From contig NC_082613.1 of assembly GCF_030936135.1 (NCBI RefSeq), forward strand, positions 3,968,001 through 4,032,000: a stretch of DNA of 64,000 nucleotides. The letters are read 5' to 3'. The notes under the pieces were generated by a model, which saw nothing but the letters and a program-made list of their open reading frames with translations, ran no database searches and had not been told where the DNA came from. Origin of the DNA: Gavia stellata (taxonomy: Eukaryota > Chordata > Aves > Gaviiformes > Gaviidae). Position numbers and translations under genes: made by a program. Shown here piece after piece: positions 11,640 through 24,900 of this stretch; positions within the stretch are counted from its first letter, which is position 1, and each line of letters opens with the position of its first letter.

Positions 11640-12950
11640 TGGTAAGGGAGTACCCGAGGGAGGAAGGGGCTGCCTGCGTGATGGCCCCGGGGAGAAGGCC
11701 AGGGAAGGGGGTGTGCCGGGCCGCGGACGGCTCGGTTGTCGGGGCAGCCCCTGCCCAGCCGGCGGGGGCACCACCGAGCTGCCAGGGCCGGCGGAGCCGT
11801 TGCGCTCCGGCGCTAGGACCCGGCGGAGCCCCACCGGCCGGCGAGGGGAGGCCGGGGCTCCCCGTGATGAGAAGCCGAGCCAATGAGCGCGGGGCCGCTG
11901 CCGGATTCATTTACATTCCGGCGCGACGCATCCAATGAGCGTGCGAGCTGCCGGCCGCGCTGCGCTCCCAGCGGCCCCGCCCGGGCGGCCGAGGCGGTCG
12001 CGGCTCATTCGGAGAATGGCCGCGGCCACGGCGTGCGGCTCCCCGCCTCCCCGCCCGCCCCGCGAGCAGCCGCCGCCGCGGAAGCGGGGCGACTCCCGGC
12101 GGCGGCAGGCCGCCCTCTTCTTCCTCAACAACATCTCCCTGGACGGCCGACCGCCCTGCCCGCCCGCCGAGAAGCCGCCGCCGCCGCCCGCCGGCCCGGG
12201 CGAGGGGGAGGAGGCGGCGGCGGAACCGGCCGGAGCCCCCCCGCGCCTGCTGCCCCCGCCGCCCGCCTGCCAGCCGCCGCCCGCCCTGCTGCTGCCCGGC
12301 GTCGCCCCCCTCGCCGCCGCCGCCGGAGCCAAGGGGGAGGCGGACCCCCCCCGCGGCGGCATCTTCCTGCCGGGGCTGCTGCTGGGCGGCCCGCTCTGCC
12401 CGCCGCCCCCGGCGCCGCCCGCCCTGCCGGGGATGCTGGCGGCCGCCAAGCCGGGCGCCCCGGGGCTGCTGAGCCCCACGCAGAGCGCGGCGGGCGGCGG
12501 CTTCGCGCTGGAGGCGCAGCGGCAGAGGTGAGTGCGGGGACGGGGCGCGCCGGGCCAGCCCGCGCACACGGACCTCCCCCCGCGCCGGCGGCGGGGCCGC
12601 CCCGACCCCGCGGGGCGTGGGAAGCGGCGGCATCCCCCGGGGCCCTGGGAAGAGCCGGACTTTCCCAGGGCCCTCGGCCGGCCGGCGGCCCCCGGGGGGT
12701 GGGGAGCGGGGCATGGGAAGCGGCCGCCCCCGGGGAGAGCGGCCGTGGGAGGCGGCGCCGGCCCCGCCGCCGCCTGGCCCCGGGAGGGAGCACCTGCCGC
12801 GGGGCAGCCCTGCCGGAGGTGTCCCGGGGGCCTCGCAGGCAGGCGGGGAGCGCTGCCGGCTCTGCTCCGCCCGGCCCGCCGCCCCTGGGAGCGCTGGGGC
12901 TGCCGGTGCGGAGGGTGCCCCAGCTTGCGGGGGGGATTTGCGGAGTATTT
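11640..12950 (+). promoter_or_regulatory. CABLES2: CpG-island promoter and 5' region of CABLES2
   Basis: This segment is extremely GC-rich and dense in CpG, and it spans the predicted transcription start, the whole first coding exon and the first 400 bases of intron 1. There is no TATA box in the expected place. Two CCAAT boxes lie 144 and 84 bases upstream of the start codon. A housekeeping-type, TATA-less promoter with dispersed start sites is the natural reading. The exact start site cannot be read from the sequence. Confidence 0.75.
11880..11941 (+). promoter_or_regulatory. Duplicated CCAATGAGCG promoter element
   Basis: CCAATGAGCG occurs at 11880-11889, and CCAATGAGCGTG begins at 11932, an identical 10-base core 52 bases apart. 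Both match the CCAAT box bound by NF-Y, and both lie just upstream of the likely CABLES2 start region. The second box contains an ATG (11935) in frame with the protein. Because it lies within a promoter box, it is probably not transcribed. Confidence 0.6.
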
Positions 12951-15900
12951 CACCCGCTGAGTCTCTGGCTGCGGTTCTGCGGTATCCTGGACCCTGCCTC
13001 CCGCTTCTCCCTGGCCCGCTTTTTTGCGTTTTTCTGTTTCCAGACGAAGCGGACAGAGTCGTTGCTAGGTAGGACTCTTCCTCCGTGCGACGGCCACACT
13101 GCTGATGTAGTGCCTCCTCCTAATCTCTGCTGCTTGTCCATGCGGTAACTCCGTATATTAATAAACGCTTGTACGCTGGGAGCCTTGAGTCAGCCTCAGG
13201 GGAGGATGTTCTGGCCTTCAGTGCAGGATTACCATTGCATTTCCAAGGGAATTCTATCAGCCTGAAAGTGTTGGTTTTCTAATCAGCTGGAAGGCGGGCT
13301 CTTGCTCAGATCTGGGGGATTTGAGCTCTGAAGGAGCTCTTTTCAGGCTGTTTCTTGCGTAGACAGCTTTGTAAAGTGAGCCGGCCCTCCAAGCCTGCAG
13401 ATAGGCAAAGCGGTATCAAAGGCTTTAAGTCTCTGTGGTCTTCATAGTGCCTTCCAGAGCTTTGTTAGCAAGCTGAAATAGAGGCGTTGTCTGTGCTTTA
13501 AAACTGGGGAGCTTTGCTGATGCAGTTGATGGCTGTTCCCTTTCAGTGTACGTCTTGCGATGGAGGTGTCCCGTTCATCCCCAGGGAACAGCTCCTTGGA
13601 GGTTCAAGTGAATTTGGAGAGAAGTAGCTGTTTGTCAGTAAGGTGTGGGGGTCCTCTTGTGTGTTGCCCCTTCGGGGGGTTGGACTAGATGACCTTTAAA
13701 GGTCCCTTCCAACCCAAACTATTCTATGATTCTGGGTTTTTTCCTTCTTGAACTGTTGTTTGCCACCTTTGCTTTCCTTCTTGTAATGGAAGAGACCTTT
13801 CTTCCTCACTTCTTGGAGAAATTGAAGCTGGACCTGCTACGGGGATGTCCCTTATGCTCAGATTGTAGTGTTGTATGCTGCTTGTTGAGCAGGAAAGCCT
13901 GAAGTGGGGGTGTTGCTGTGGCAGAGCTCCTTCCTAGCACTCGTGGTCCATGAAAGCCAGCACGCTGGCTGCTGTGCGATTCATTTCATTGCTTTTAATA
14001 TTGTAGGTAAAGCTCTTGAGGGCAGATCTTGCATCAAGAGCTTTACGAGCACAGTTACCTCTGTGGGTGTGATGTTCGGTGTGCCTGTGCATACTGAGTT
14101 CTGGGCTGATGGAGTGCGTGTAAATGATTCAGTCCTTCCCCTTCCCACGCCAAGTCAAGAGGACACTAAGAAAACACTCTTTAATACATATTCCTGGGAT
14201 CTTCTCATCTGATGTCCTTCCCACCTTTCTACTTGGCATCTGATTCTAGATGTTATGTTCTATTGTAATTCTAATCAATGCACCTGAAAAGAATGATAAA
14301 TCAGAAATAAAAGGCAGGGAGAAACATGAGGAGGATAATCGGGGGAATGACAGGGCTTCTATGTGAGTGATGACAAAACAGACCATGATTTTTCAGCTTG
14401 GAAAAGAGATGGCTGAAAGGGTATATGTTACTGCATTAATCACTTTATATACTACTTATGAGGGTGATTTGGAGTGAGAATTCATCTATTTTTTGTATTT
14501 AAAGAAGAAAAGAGTGGTTGGAGAACATCCGCTGAAACTATCAGGCAGAAGATCCTCATCTTCACATAGTGATACATAACATTTTTCTGACGAAAGGACA
14601 GTTTTGCGCTGCCTGGGGGGATGTGTTAGACCCAGCGTATCTACTCCTAGTCACGCTGGGCCCAGGCGTGGGTGAGATGGACCATCCCTTTGTACTTACA
14701 GTTTCACCTGCGTCTGGCAGGGTGGGGGACTTGGAGCACTTTATTTTTCGCTGGACGGTTCCATGGTTTGCTCTGCGACAGAGCATCCCTTCATCCCTGC
14801 GGAATGGCGGCATCTCCTCTTGTTTCAAATACACGAGGAGTGATTTGGGGACTTTCTTTCCTGCAGGACGGTGGTGGTTATGCTTCTTCCCCTTCTGTCT
14901 GTGGCGTGCTGTTTGCAAAATAAGATTCAGAAATCGACAACCAATTGCGAAATGGGTTTTCTTTTACTGGGACTCGGGAATCTGGGTATCGTTGTGCCAT
15001 CCGGTAATGTTGCTACTCTAGATAGGTTAACTGCGTGCATCATGCGAATGTACAGGCGTATGAAGTGATCAGAGGGAAGGGGGAGGTGGAATCTGTGCTG
15101 CCACTCTGGATATCTAATCTTTGGTGCCCACTTAAGGCAGCTGCTCTCCTCGGAGTCCTTTTTTAGTCACTGTCAAGAGCTGCTTTGAATTGCCCCCGGT
15201 GGAACCTCCCTTAAATGCACCAGGAGCACAGGGCTGAAGGGTCTCCGGATTTGCTCCGTCCCTGTTTGGTGACCGGTGCCGCTGCGGTCCTGTGCCATGC
15301 CCAGGGATTTCATCGCGCTGGAGCTTGCCCCAATCTGAGGAGATCACTTTATCTAGAACCGGCAGAGTTTTATTACAAAACTTGATCTTGTTTGACTTGG
15401 TCGAGAAGTTGCGAGATGCTGATGAGACTGACCAGCGTAGGTCAGGGCAGGTTGTGACAGCACCTCTGTTAGAATTGGTGCTTATTTATTATTATTTATT
15501 AGCAACAGGCAGGATCGTCAGTACAGCCCAAGGAATAAGTGATCTGCTCAGCTGATGTAACGTGGAGTTTCTCTGAGTTGCTCAGTAGCCATCAGGTCCT
15601 TTAGGATGGAAACTTCAGCGGTGCGCGCTCCCTCGGAGGCACCGTTCGGTCTGGATGCTTGGTTTCATTGCGCTGCTGGCTGAGCATTATCAACTTAACA
15701 GCTTTAACCTGCCACTTTTGTTTTCCTAAGGAATCTTCTGTTTACAGGATCTTAAATTACAATGCTGTGTTATACCAGCTTGCTTAACCTGCTTGCCATC
15801 CCTCCTCTCTTCTCCTTTTCCACCTTGCTCGGTTCTTTTGTTCTTTCACAAAAAGCAGCGGAGGGAGGCAGCAAACAGCGAACAAATCGGCATTCACAGA

Positions 15901-18900
15901 TTTTTAATGAATTTCTGCAGCTGGGTCTGAAACTGGCAGAGCTTTCTGGGGAAACACAGATAACAGAGGGCCCTGAAAATAGCCAGGTTACAAAAGCATG
16001 AAGAATGGGAACAACAGCCCTGAATGTCAATGCTTGTTGTGCTTCTGAGGTTTCAGTATAGTGTAATGTAAAGCAGCTGGTTTTGTCATACATTCGCTGC
16101 ATTTTGCTGGGCCTAAGAATAAATACGGAGACTAAATTACTTGCAACTGATGCTTGAATGTCCTTGGTGTTCAGTGGTCAGGGAGCTGAACTGAATGTTC
16201 ATGGTTGCTGATAAATCAGAAATGACTGAGCTAATTTAGGTCATTTTAAAGAGGGGAGTTTAAACAGTAGTTGATAACAGCAGCACTTCGGACCAACTCT
16301 GCTTTTAAGTGTTAATTGGATGCCGGATTGCTGACATAGGTGTGATCAAATTAGTTCCTTGGGTGGAATGGCAGAAAGGCTTGGTCAGGCTTTTATGCTT
16401 GTGATGGTTAATGCGTTGTTTTTGTCCTACTGTCAGCTTAGCTGTTGTTTTCACTTCGAGAAGTATAAATACTAAAAAAAAGAACCAACCCTCTGCTAAT
16501 AAACAGATTTGGTTGAGGTGGATGAAATATAATGTTTAAAAGTCTTAGTTTTCATTTCGAAGCCTTATTTGGAATAGCCCGAGCACACATGGTGCTTCTC
16601 AGGAAGCAGCAAGAGCTGTCCGAGCCTGCAAGCTTTGACCTTTCAGAGGTGAACAGTAGGCTGGGATGTGCTGCTCGGGGCTGAAAATGAACATATTCTA
16701 AACCTGAACTTTGCTTAAAAGTCAGCTGAAAAGTTAAGGCTGCAGTCTCCTCCTTGGCAAGCACAGTTTGCTTCGGCAGTTTGCTCTCGTATTTGCAAAT
16801 GCACATGAATTGTGTGTGTCCAATATTAAATGTTTATAATTTATAGCTTTCTGTAGTATTCATTATCTGACATTCCTGGCCAGCTATATGAATCAGAAGT
16901 AAGTTGTACGCTTAGCAGGAAACTTGGAGATCAGAAAATCCATGTCCTTGTATCCTGCGCACCTCTGCAAATGGGTCTGGGTCAAACAATCCTAAACACT
17001 GCTAGCACCAAGGTTATTTGACCTCTTCATTTAAGAGTCCAGAGGCTTTTAAAGTAACTTTGATCTCCAGGCAGGAGTAGTCTGTACAGAATTAACTGTA
17101 CCTGCAGCTGATTTTCCCTGCGGATGGATTCAAAGCGCTTGGGCAGGAGCCCTGGCAGCGGGTTTCGGAATGCTGGGGGAAAGTGGATGCTCTGGAAGCG
17201 CTGTTTCCACCTTTCCTTTTCCCTCGCTGCCAGCTCGTAGTTCCTCTATGCAGGAGGTGATGAGGGTGGTCGGAATGATGTTGTCTTCAAGTCAAGAAGT
17301 CATCAGCTGAGAGGGAAGATGCTACCAAATGAAATGTAAAAAGCTGAATAGCTTAACTTTGGGGAGGAATTGGTGGGACCTCCAGTAAGCAAGTCCTATA
17401 GGAGTGTTACGGCTGGAGCTTCTTTATCCTGGTGCTTCTCTGCTGCGGACTTGAATGTACTGCCAAAGCCTTATATAGCAGCAAAGCATTTGTGTCTGTT
17501 TTCTAACGTTTTACTTGCAAGATTGACTTTACAAGCTTCCTTCGAGTTAGGAAAAAATAATGCAAGCTTTATTGAACCATTATTTTCAAATGTAACTCTT
17601 GACTCTGAAGTCTGCAGGATCTTGGTGTACTGGCTTAAAACATCGTTTCTTTGATTCACAGTCTAAAATAGTTATCTGCTCTCTCCTCCTTGCCTTCCTC
17701 CCCCCAGATCTCAGCCGGCGAACACGTGCCTCCTTCTCAGATTGAGCACTCAGAGCTCCCAAAGCTCATGTTGAGCAGCAGCTGTATGCTGAGCACCGTG
17801 GGTGTCGGCGAAAAGGACGTGTTCAGGTTGTCGGGGCTCCTCACCATAACTTTGCGTAGCCCCAAAGTCCTTGTTGATAATTGCAGAGAGGTGGGCTGCC
17901 CAAACTTGCATCTGCTTTGCTGACCAACCAGACAGCTATCTCACCTGGCTCTGGGTGAAGCTGCTTCATCAGGGCTGTTGTGGGCTCATGGCACTGTGGC
18001 TGAACCAGTTCAGAAGAGTTGTTAGCGGTGGTTCTTGGGTTTTTGCGATTTACTGTGAACTGTGGGATGAGGCAGGGAGGGAAGGATCTCTGCTTTCAGT
18101 TTTCAAGAGTAGTTCTGAGCTACAGACAAGCTCTTCTGCTCTGGGTTTGGGTGTGGTTGGTTTGGTTTAGAAGAAAAGAAAAAAAGGTGGAGGGAGGGGA
18201 AGTGACTCTCAAAATTCTCTATTAATTCTTTTTTAATTTCCCACAGTATGTGTGTTAGTTATATTAAATCTTGAAGACTTAACTTCAGCTGTCTTGTGTT
18301 CCTCCTTTTTTCCATCTGTCAACCAGTTAAAGCTGTGAGGCTGTCAGGCTGAGCGAGCTTGAAGATGCTATTGAGCCTTCTTTGGAAGAGTGTTCCAAAG
18401 TCTTCTGGCTCTGTAGTTTGAGTTTAAAAATGCATAATCTGTTGTGCACACAAGAATAATGAAATTTGGATTCTTTAATGAGCACGAGGTATTGTTGATA
18501 AAGCAGGTGACTGCAGATGGAGGGTGCTCAGCTAAAGCCACTCTGTCACGCTAGCTCTTCAAATGCAGAGCTTTAAACTCCTAACCTTTGGTTTACAGCT
18601 GTTGTGTATATAACACACTGTAAATTGTTATAGTCTAACCTCTGAAAAAGATGTTAAATGAAGAACCTTTAACTGGTTTCATAAGTGCAAGCGAAGCCAA
18701 AGTGTTTCACGAGATAGCCCTCTGATTCGTGAGATGTATTGAGTCCTTAAAAGCTTGCTGCCAGCTGACCCCGCTGCCTGAGGCTGTGATCCAGCAGCCC
18801 TTCCCCTGGGAGCTCTGGACTCTGTGCAGCCCCCTTCTCCAGGGAGCGCTGCTCCTGCGCCAGCTCTCGCTCAGCGCGGCGGTGGTGGTACCCAAGCTCG

Positions 18901-21900
18901 GCGTAGCCTGCTGGGTAGCCGTTTCGTTTGCTAGCCAGCCACGGCGCAGGCTGAGCTGCTGCTGGTCGAAGCTGCTTGCTGTACAGCATGGACAGATTTG
19001 CACTTGCTCTGTTGTGGTCACTGCAATTTAAGCATAAAATTTTGCCCTGGTGAAGCTACAATCTCCTGATTGTGGGTTGGAGGGGATGACAGATGTTGTG
19101 GTGGGAAGAACCACATGGCAATAAAAACACTGGGAGACCTCTCTAAGCCTTCTTTGGCTGGGCTTCCTCCAGTTGCCTGTTTGAAATTCTTTCTTCTTCC
19201 CAGTTAAAAGCTTCTTTTTTCTTTTTTTTTTTTTAACTTGGGAGTTCTATTGTGCTGAAGGCTTCTATTTTAACCAGGCACATGATGAAATAGCAGCGTC
19301 ATCTCTCAGGGAAGTGCATGAATATTTCTAGCATAATGCCCACAGCGTTATCAAGGACAGACTTCGCATTTCACTTGCCTGTTTTGGTCAGCGGTTGAGT
19401 GCTTAGTGAGCAGAGCACAAAGCACAGAGGGAACCAGGTTGGTGAGCTAGGAACACCTCCAGAAACTGGTAGAAATTTGGGGAAATGGAGTTACGGGTTG
19501 TGTCCTGGCCAGCACATCCAGTTTGCTTGGCGAGAAGCAGCAGGGATTTTAAGAGTGGGCTTTAGAAGTGGGCTCTGGGCATGGCAAACCTTGCGTCTGG
19601 CTTGGTGGTTCTGTTGCAACAGATGGCTTTCATAATACTTACTGGAAGGCATTATTTGATCCTTGGATTGTCTAAACACTCTTAGGACCAAAACAATGTG
19701 ATTTATGAAACACAATGAATACAAAGCTCGTTTCTTAGTAGTGTTAGGTCTTAATCATCTGTGGTTGTGAATCAGCAGTGAAGTAGCAGCCGCTGTGAAG
19801 AGTATCCAATTTCTCTCCCTGTTAGTATTTAAAACTCTTCAGGCTTAGTGAGCTTCCCACTTACTCTGCCTCCACCTTCATTCAAATTATACTTCATTTT
19901 TGTTCCTTCTCGCCTGTCCCGTAGGCTGCATGACATATTCTTTTCCTTGCATGTGGCTTTACTGGTGTTTGAGGAGAGCAGGATTTTTCTCTTGGCTGTT
20001 TGGGACCAGGAAAACCGAAGGGTTTTGCAGGCAAACCTCAAATAAGAACACAAAGGTGTAGGAATTGGGCCTCCCCCCTCATCCTGAGGTCTCGCAGAGG
20101 GACCCGCTCTGAAGCATAAAAGTACTTTCCATGCTCATGTAGCCAGTTTGGGGTTACTCGTTAAAATGAAGATTACCGGAGGAATAACTTAAACTAGCCC
20201 TGCTGTGAGACTTGTGTTTATTCTCTGGCAGTCTGATACTTAAACAAATGTCAGAACGAGCTCCTGCGACACTGGCCTGCAGTCCAAACTGCACGTTTGT
20301 GGTGCCATAGAACAGTGAGGAGCTGACTTTGTGAAGAAGGAGCACTTAGCTATATGCTTACTATCGGTTGTGCAGGGTGGCTTCTCTGCCGCTGCCTCTC
20401 CAACATCAGAGCTGAAACGCTCTATCCATGAAAATGGCTTGCTCGGTGCTGGGCACTTCATGGTGTAGATTCTTCATTAAAGTAATTTATTTTGCCAAAT
20501 ATGTGGTTTTGAAGGTGATTCGGTATAAATGTGGTCCCTGACTTCTTTTGGCTTTAATTACTGAGAACTTGTTGCTACTGGTGAGCTGTACTCGATCTGC
20601 TTTTGAGCAGGAAACTCATTAATGTAAGCGCCGAGGGTGGTAAGGGATGGGGCGCTGGTACGAGAATAGGGATGCTCATACCTGTACGCTCTCAAATGCA
20701 AGCCTGAAAACAGTAAATGTCTCCTGGGCTGCGTAAGTAATGGCAGTTGCGAAAAATTAAGCTTAAAAACTGGAACTGGTTTTCTTAATCCCTTGATGCC
20801 AGTATTTTTTACCTAGTCAAACCGAAGCACAGTTCAGATCGGGTTGTTGGCTCGCCCGTAAGGAAGGAAAATGATACAGCTTAATCTTTAAAATATGTCT
20901 TGGCAAAACAAATCTGACAGGTATGTCTTCCTATTGTAAACAGGATTTGGGATCTGGATTTCTTGTGCAAATTACCTTTGACAGTCGTTACTAAGCTAGT
21001 GCTTCCAAAAACCAGTAAATGATTTTTGTTCTTGTTATATTAATAACTCAGTCCCTTGACAGCTGTGATAATACTGAGGCCTGTAAAGGACCTTACAGAG
21101 GGACATCCGTATTAAAATAAAACTCTTTCAAGTGAGAAATAGGAAACCAAATTCTATTAGGCCCTAATTTTACACAGCAATTAAAAATCCTTGACCTCCC
21201 ACGTTCCACCCATCTATTAGCAGTACGTATGGCTAAAGAGCAACAGAGGATATAAGCCTGGCTGCTAATTTTAGCCCAGTGCCTGGGGGTGCGTGCCTGC
21301 CTGGGCGCCTGCAGCGTGGCATCCTTCCCCCGGCAGAAGGGCGATGGATGTGACTCCATCTGAAACAAATCCGCCCCGCTCGTCCCTTTGGCTGGAGGAG
21401 GTCTCAAGTCACGTTACTGTCTGGCTTTTGCAGCATCTTTGAACGCTTGTGTCGCAGGGCTTGGCGATCCTGGGAGCGATGAGGATAAGTCACGGCAGAA
21501 GATGAACTCGAGGTGCTGCGTTGGTGAAAATCGCTGATTGAACTCTGGCTGCGTGGTTGGCTCCGAGTGCAAACCCGTCCGTGCGAGAGGTGGGGGTTAA
21601 TTGGGATGGGAGGAGAATCCCAGTAAGATTTTAGAAACTTCTGATTCAGCCCTTCAGGAAGGAGCGAGACCAGCCTGTCCGCTCACCTGCTCTGGCAGAC
21701 ATGCAGGAACCAGAAGGGCAAAACAGGGAGAAGCTTCAAAACGGCCAAATGGCAGCTGCGTGCAGAGGCTTAAGTAAGATCATTGGCCCCTGTAAGGCCC
21801 AATATTAGGGGATAAAATGAGATTCATGAGGGCTGTTTGTTTCCAAGCCTGGAAGCGGAGCCTGGGAGTGTTGAGCAGGGGCATGGGTGCCCCAAGGGCT

Positions 21901-24900
21901 GCCCCACTGTCCCTTAGAGGACGCAGTGGCCCAGGAGCCACGTGGCAGAGGCTTGCGTGTGCCTGAAGCCACGTCCGACAGCACAGGGTTAGTATCTCTT
22001 TTGCATTCAACTACCTCTGCTGAAGAATGGGCATCTTGGACATTTCCAACTGCCTTCAGACTTTACCCTTGTCCTCTTGGGTGCCTGCAGGTAGCCCAGC
22101 CCGTAGGTGGGAAGGGGGAAATACTCTTGGCAAGCCATCGGGAAGGTCAGTGTTCTTTAATCTGGAGCTGTGACTTAACCAGCTTTTTCCTTTCAATTCG
22201 TAAGACGGGACATGTAGGGATTACCCATGCTATACATAGATTGCTCTTCGCTGTGTCCTGTTCTGCTGGGGACACTTAAGAGCTGTGTCAACCTCGGGGC
22301 CAGGGATCCTGCGTGCTGTTTGTCTGTTGTTTGCCCTCTGCGGAGGGTTTCTCTGCCAGCGCTCGGGGGGGCACCGGCAGGACCAGAAGAGGACAAGTCT
22401 GAAGCTGGAAGCACTCAGAAGTTGGGTTTCCTCAGTGGGAGATCATCCGAAAGGATGAATGTGTGGGCTAGCTACTGCTTCCCAGGATGGGAGTCAAAAT
22501 GCAACTCTGAACTTAATTTGATGGGGTTTTATCTGAACACAAGGGGTTTTGTGGGGTTTTTTTAAGTGCGTGTTTAGCTCATTGGGGATTCGGCAGCGGT
22601 GTTGGATTGTGTGTGTCCATGTGTGCACATGGAGATAAGCTAAGGCGTAATCCAGAATTCCTCTGCTTGATAGCCCCTTATCTCTCAGCATGTGCTGCGC
22701 GTGTTTTCTCTCTTGGTGGGTCCCCTCGGAGGTGCTGGCTGTGTAAACACAGTTGCTGGTTTTAATGTTGAAGTTCTGGGAGGGTCCTGCTTTATTGGCT
22801 CCTGAAATAGTGTGGGAGGGGAAGCACCCGAAAGTGAGCTCCTGGCCAAGGACATACAAATGAGCAGACCCCTCTATAGCTCGTCAGGGAAATAGCTGGT
22901 ATCAGTGAACAGGCATGTTTCAACTTTCTTTAGGATACTGTTGAAATTACAGCCTGCTCCACGGAACTCCTTGACATTTTAATACTGGATACTTTGATTT
23001 CTAATAGTCAGGTAGCACGTCGGTAAGGGTGTGTGTAAGGTAACTTGCAGTGCGTGTGTATCTGTTGGTATTCTATCGTAGTATTTTGGTTGCATTTGGC
23101 AACAAACGTTCTGTGTGAACTACTTAAAATCCTTTGAATTCCAGTGGATCAGAGCACAAGCAAGAAGTGTTATCCTAGTGAAGCTGCTTAGCACAGGGTA
23201 TGTGACTCAACGTATTTTCATGGAAGCTAGCAGCCGCTGAAGCGATCCTGGGCTGCCGATTGAAGTGTGGATTGGCTGCATCAGATGAGCACTCAAACTA
23301 AAGAAAATATATATGTGTGTGTATACATAACAAGTGCAGACTAGTCAAAAGGTGTTAAATTTTGCAGCATACTCCAAGTACTGCACTACCTAATAAAGAA
23401 GTTCTGTACAGTAGTGGTACTGAGGAATCTAGCAAGTCTCTCTTGGATTGCGGCGAGGGGGCTGTGTTGCTGTAAAACGCTGGCTTGAGCATGCAAAGTA
23501 TTTCGGGTACTCTAACTGGATTAGTGAGACCTCTTTCTGCACACCCTCTTTTGAGATCTGAGGGAGAGTGTCTTGCTTAGCATCTGGGACTCCTCCAAGG
23601 TGGCAGCTTCACTTGAGGACAGAAAATATTATTTACAAGCGTAGCTAAAAGCAGAGTTTCCTGTTGGCAGAGTGGGGATGAGTCATTGTGGTTTTGAGTC
23701 AAGGGGCAGGATCTTCCCTTCACTGCAGCAGGTTTTTACTTCCAGATATGCTCTTACAGAGCAGCAGGTTTAGGTGTTTGTCACTTTTGTCCCTGTTACT
23801 GAGAAAACGAGGTGGTGTTCAGAAGGTGTAACGCTCCGGATGGGTCTCCACCATCGTTGTGCTAGTTGACCCTGAGGACAGTTGCACCTACAGCACTGCG
23901 GAGTCACTAGTGAGGTCTAGCCGTGGCTCTCCCAATCCGTCCAGTTACTTACCCTGGCATCCTTTTACAGAAGTACGTGGGGGTTTTGTACCATTGCCTA
24001 TTGTCATTGGCATCAGCTGTGTTTCTCCTTTGCTCACAGCACACGGTGTCTTTGTCTGCGGCCAGCCAGGTCTCCCACGGGAGGGGAGGAAGACTGGGGA
24101 TGTTACCAACTGCATTCATGCCAGGAGGTTTGAGATTGGCCTCCACATTTCACGAAGGGTTTTTTTATTGCAGGTTAGATGCCAAAGTAGACTGGAACAC
24201 CATGTATATGTGAAAGCATTAAACTTTCCTGTGTAGTTCTCATTGAAAAGCAAAAAAATCATAATTTTAAAACTGGAGTGCTGGTGAAGGGTGTTAAAGC
24301 TGTGCCAGGAACGTTCTTCAGTAGCACCCTTAATAGCCATTGACTTGTAGGAGGCAGTCTCTAGCAATACTGAAGGTGTTAGTCCTGTGGGAGGATTGAC
24401 CTCTCTTCTGCTTACAGAAAGGGACACTAATTTTTCATCCTCCTACTTGTTTGAGTTGTGGTCTTTTTTTCTTTTAAGAATGCCTGAACGCTGCTGCTGA
24501 GAATCTGAAGACAATTTCCTTCTAGGGGGAAAAATAAAGTTTTATATAGGAGTATAAGTTATTACAAATTCACAGAGAAAGGGCACTAGTTATATTTTAT
24601 TAAGGAGATTGTAAGCAGGCTTTGGGAAGAAGAAAAATGATCATTAGTTTGGTGTTCATTCTTTTTATGTACTTGAGAATACAGAGAAAATGGTAAATTG
24701 TTTCTCTTGAACTTGTAGTGAGGAATGAGGGACTAACCTGGTTTCAGGAATACTCAGACCGAAGTGTCATTTTGCAAAACCTCTAGATAATCGTTGGTGT
24801 GTACATCTATGGGAATGACTTCAGAGACCTTATTGCAGGGGCTTGCCTGCAGATCAGCAGTTTTAAGTAACATTTATGTGAATGTATAAGGAAGAATACC

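Noticed and set aside
10828-11886. 352-codon + frame upstream of CABLES2
   Set aside because: Second half is GC-rich and covers the minisatellite and promoter; no splice context, domain or family resemblance.
11935-12015. Upstream in-frame ATG that would add 27 residues to CABLES2
   Set aside because: The ATG is inside a CCAAT promoter box, so it is probably not transcribed. The ATG at 12016 has a strong context and fits the family N-terminus.
11883-13148. 421-codon + frame and 348-codon minus frame across CABLES2 exon 1 and intron 1
   Set aside because: Extreme GC content suppresses stop codons in all frames. The real frame is fixed by CABLES motifs and by the phase of exon 2; these run through the splice donor into the intron.
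17707-17810. Possible extra exon in CABLES2 intron 1 after a good acceptor (CTTCCTCCCCCCAG)
   Set aside because: In the phase required by exon 1 it reaches TGA after about 20 codons and no CABLES-like residues appear; exon 2 at 26701 fits perfectly.
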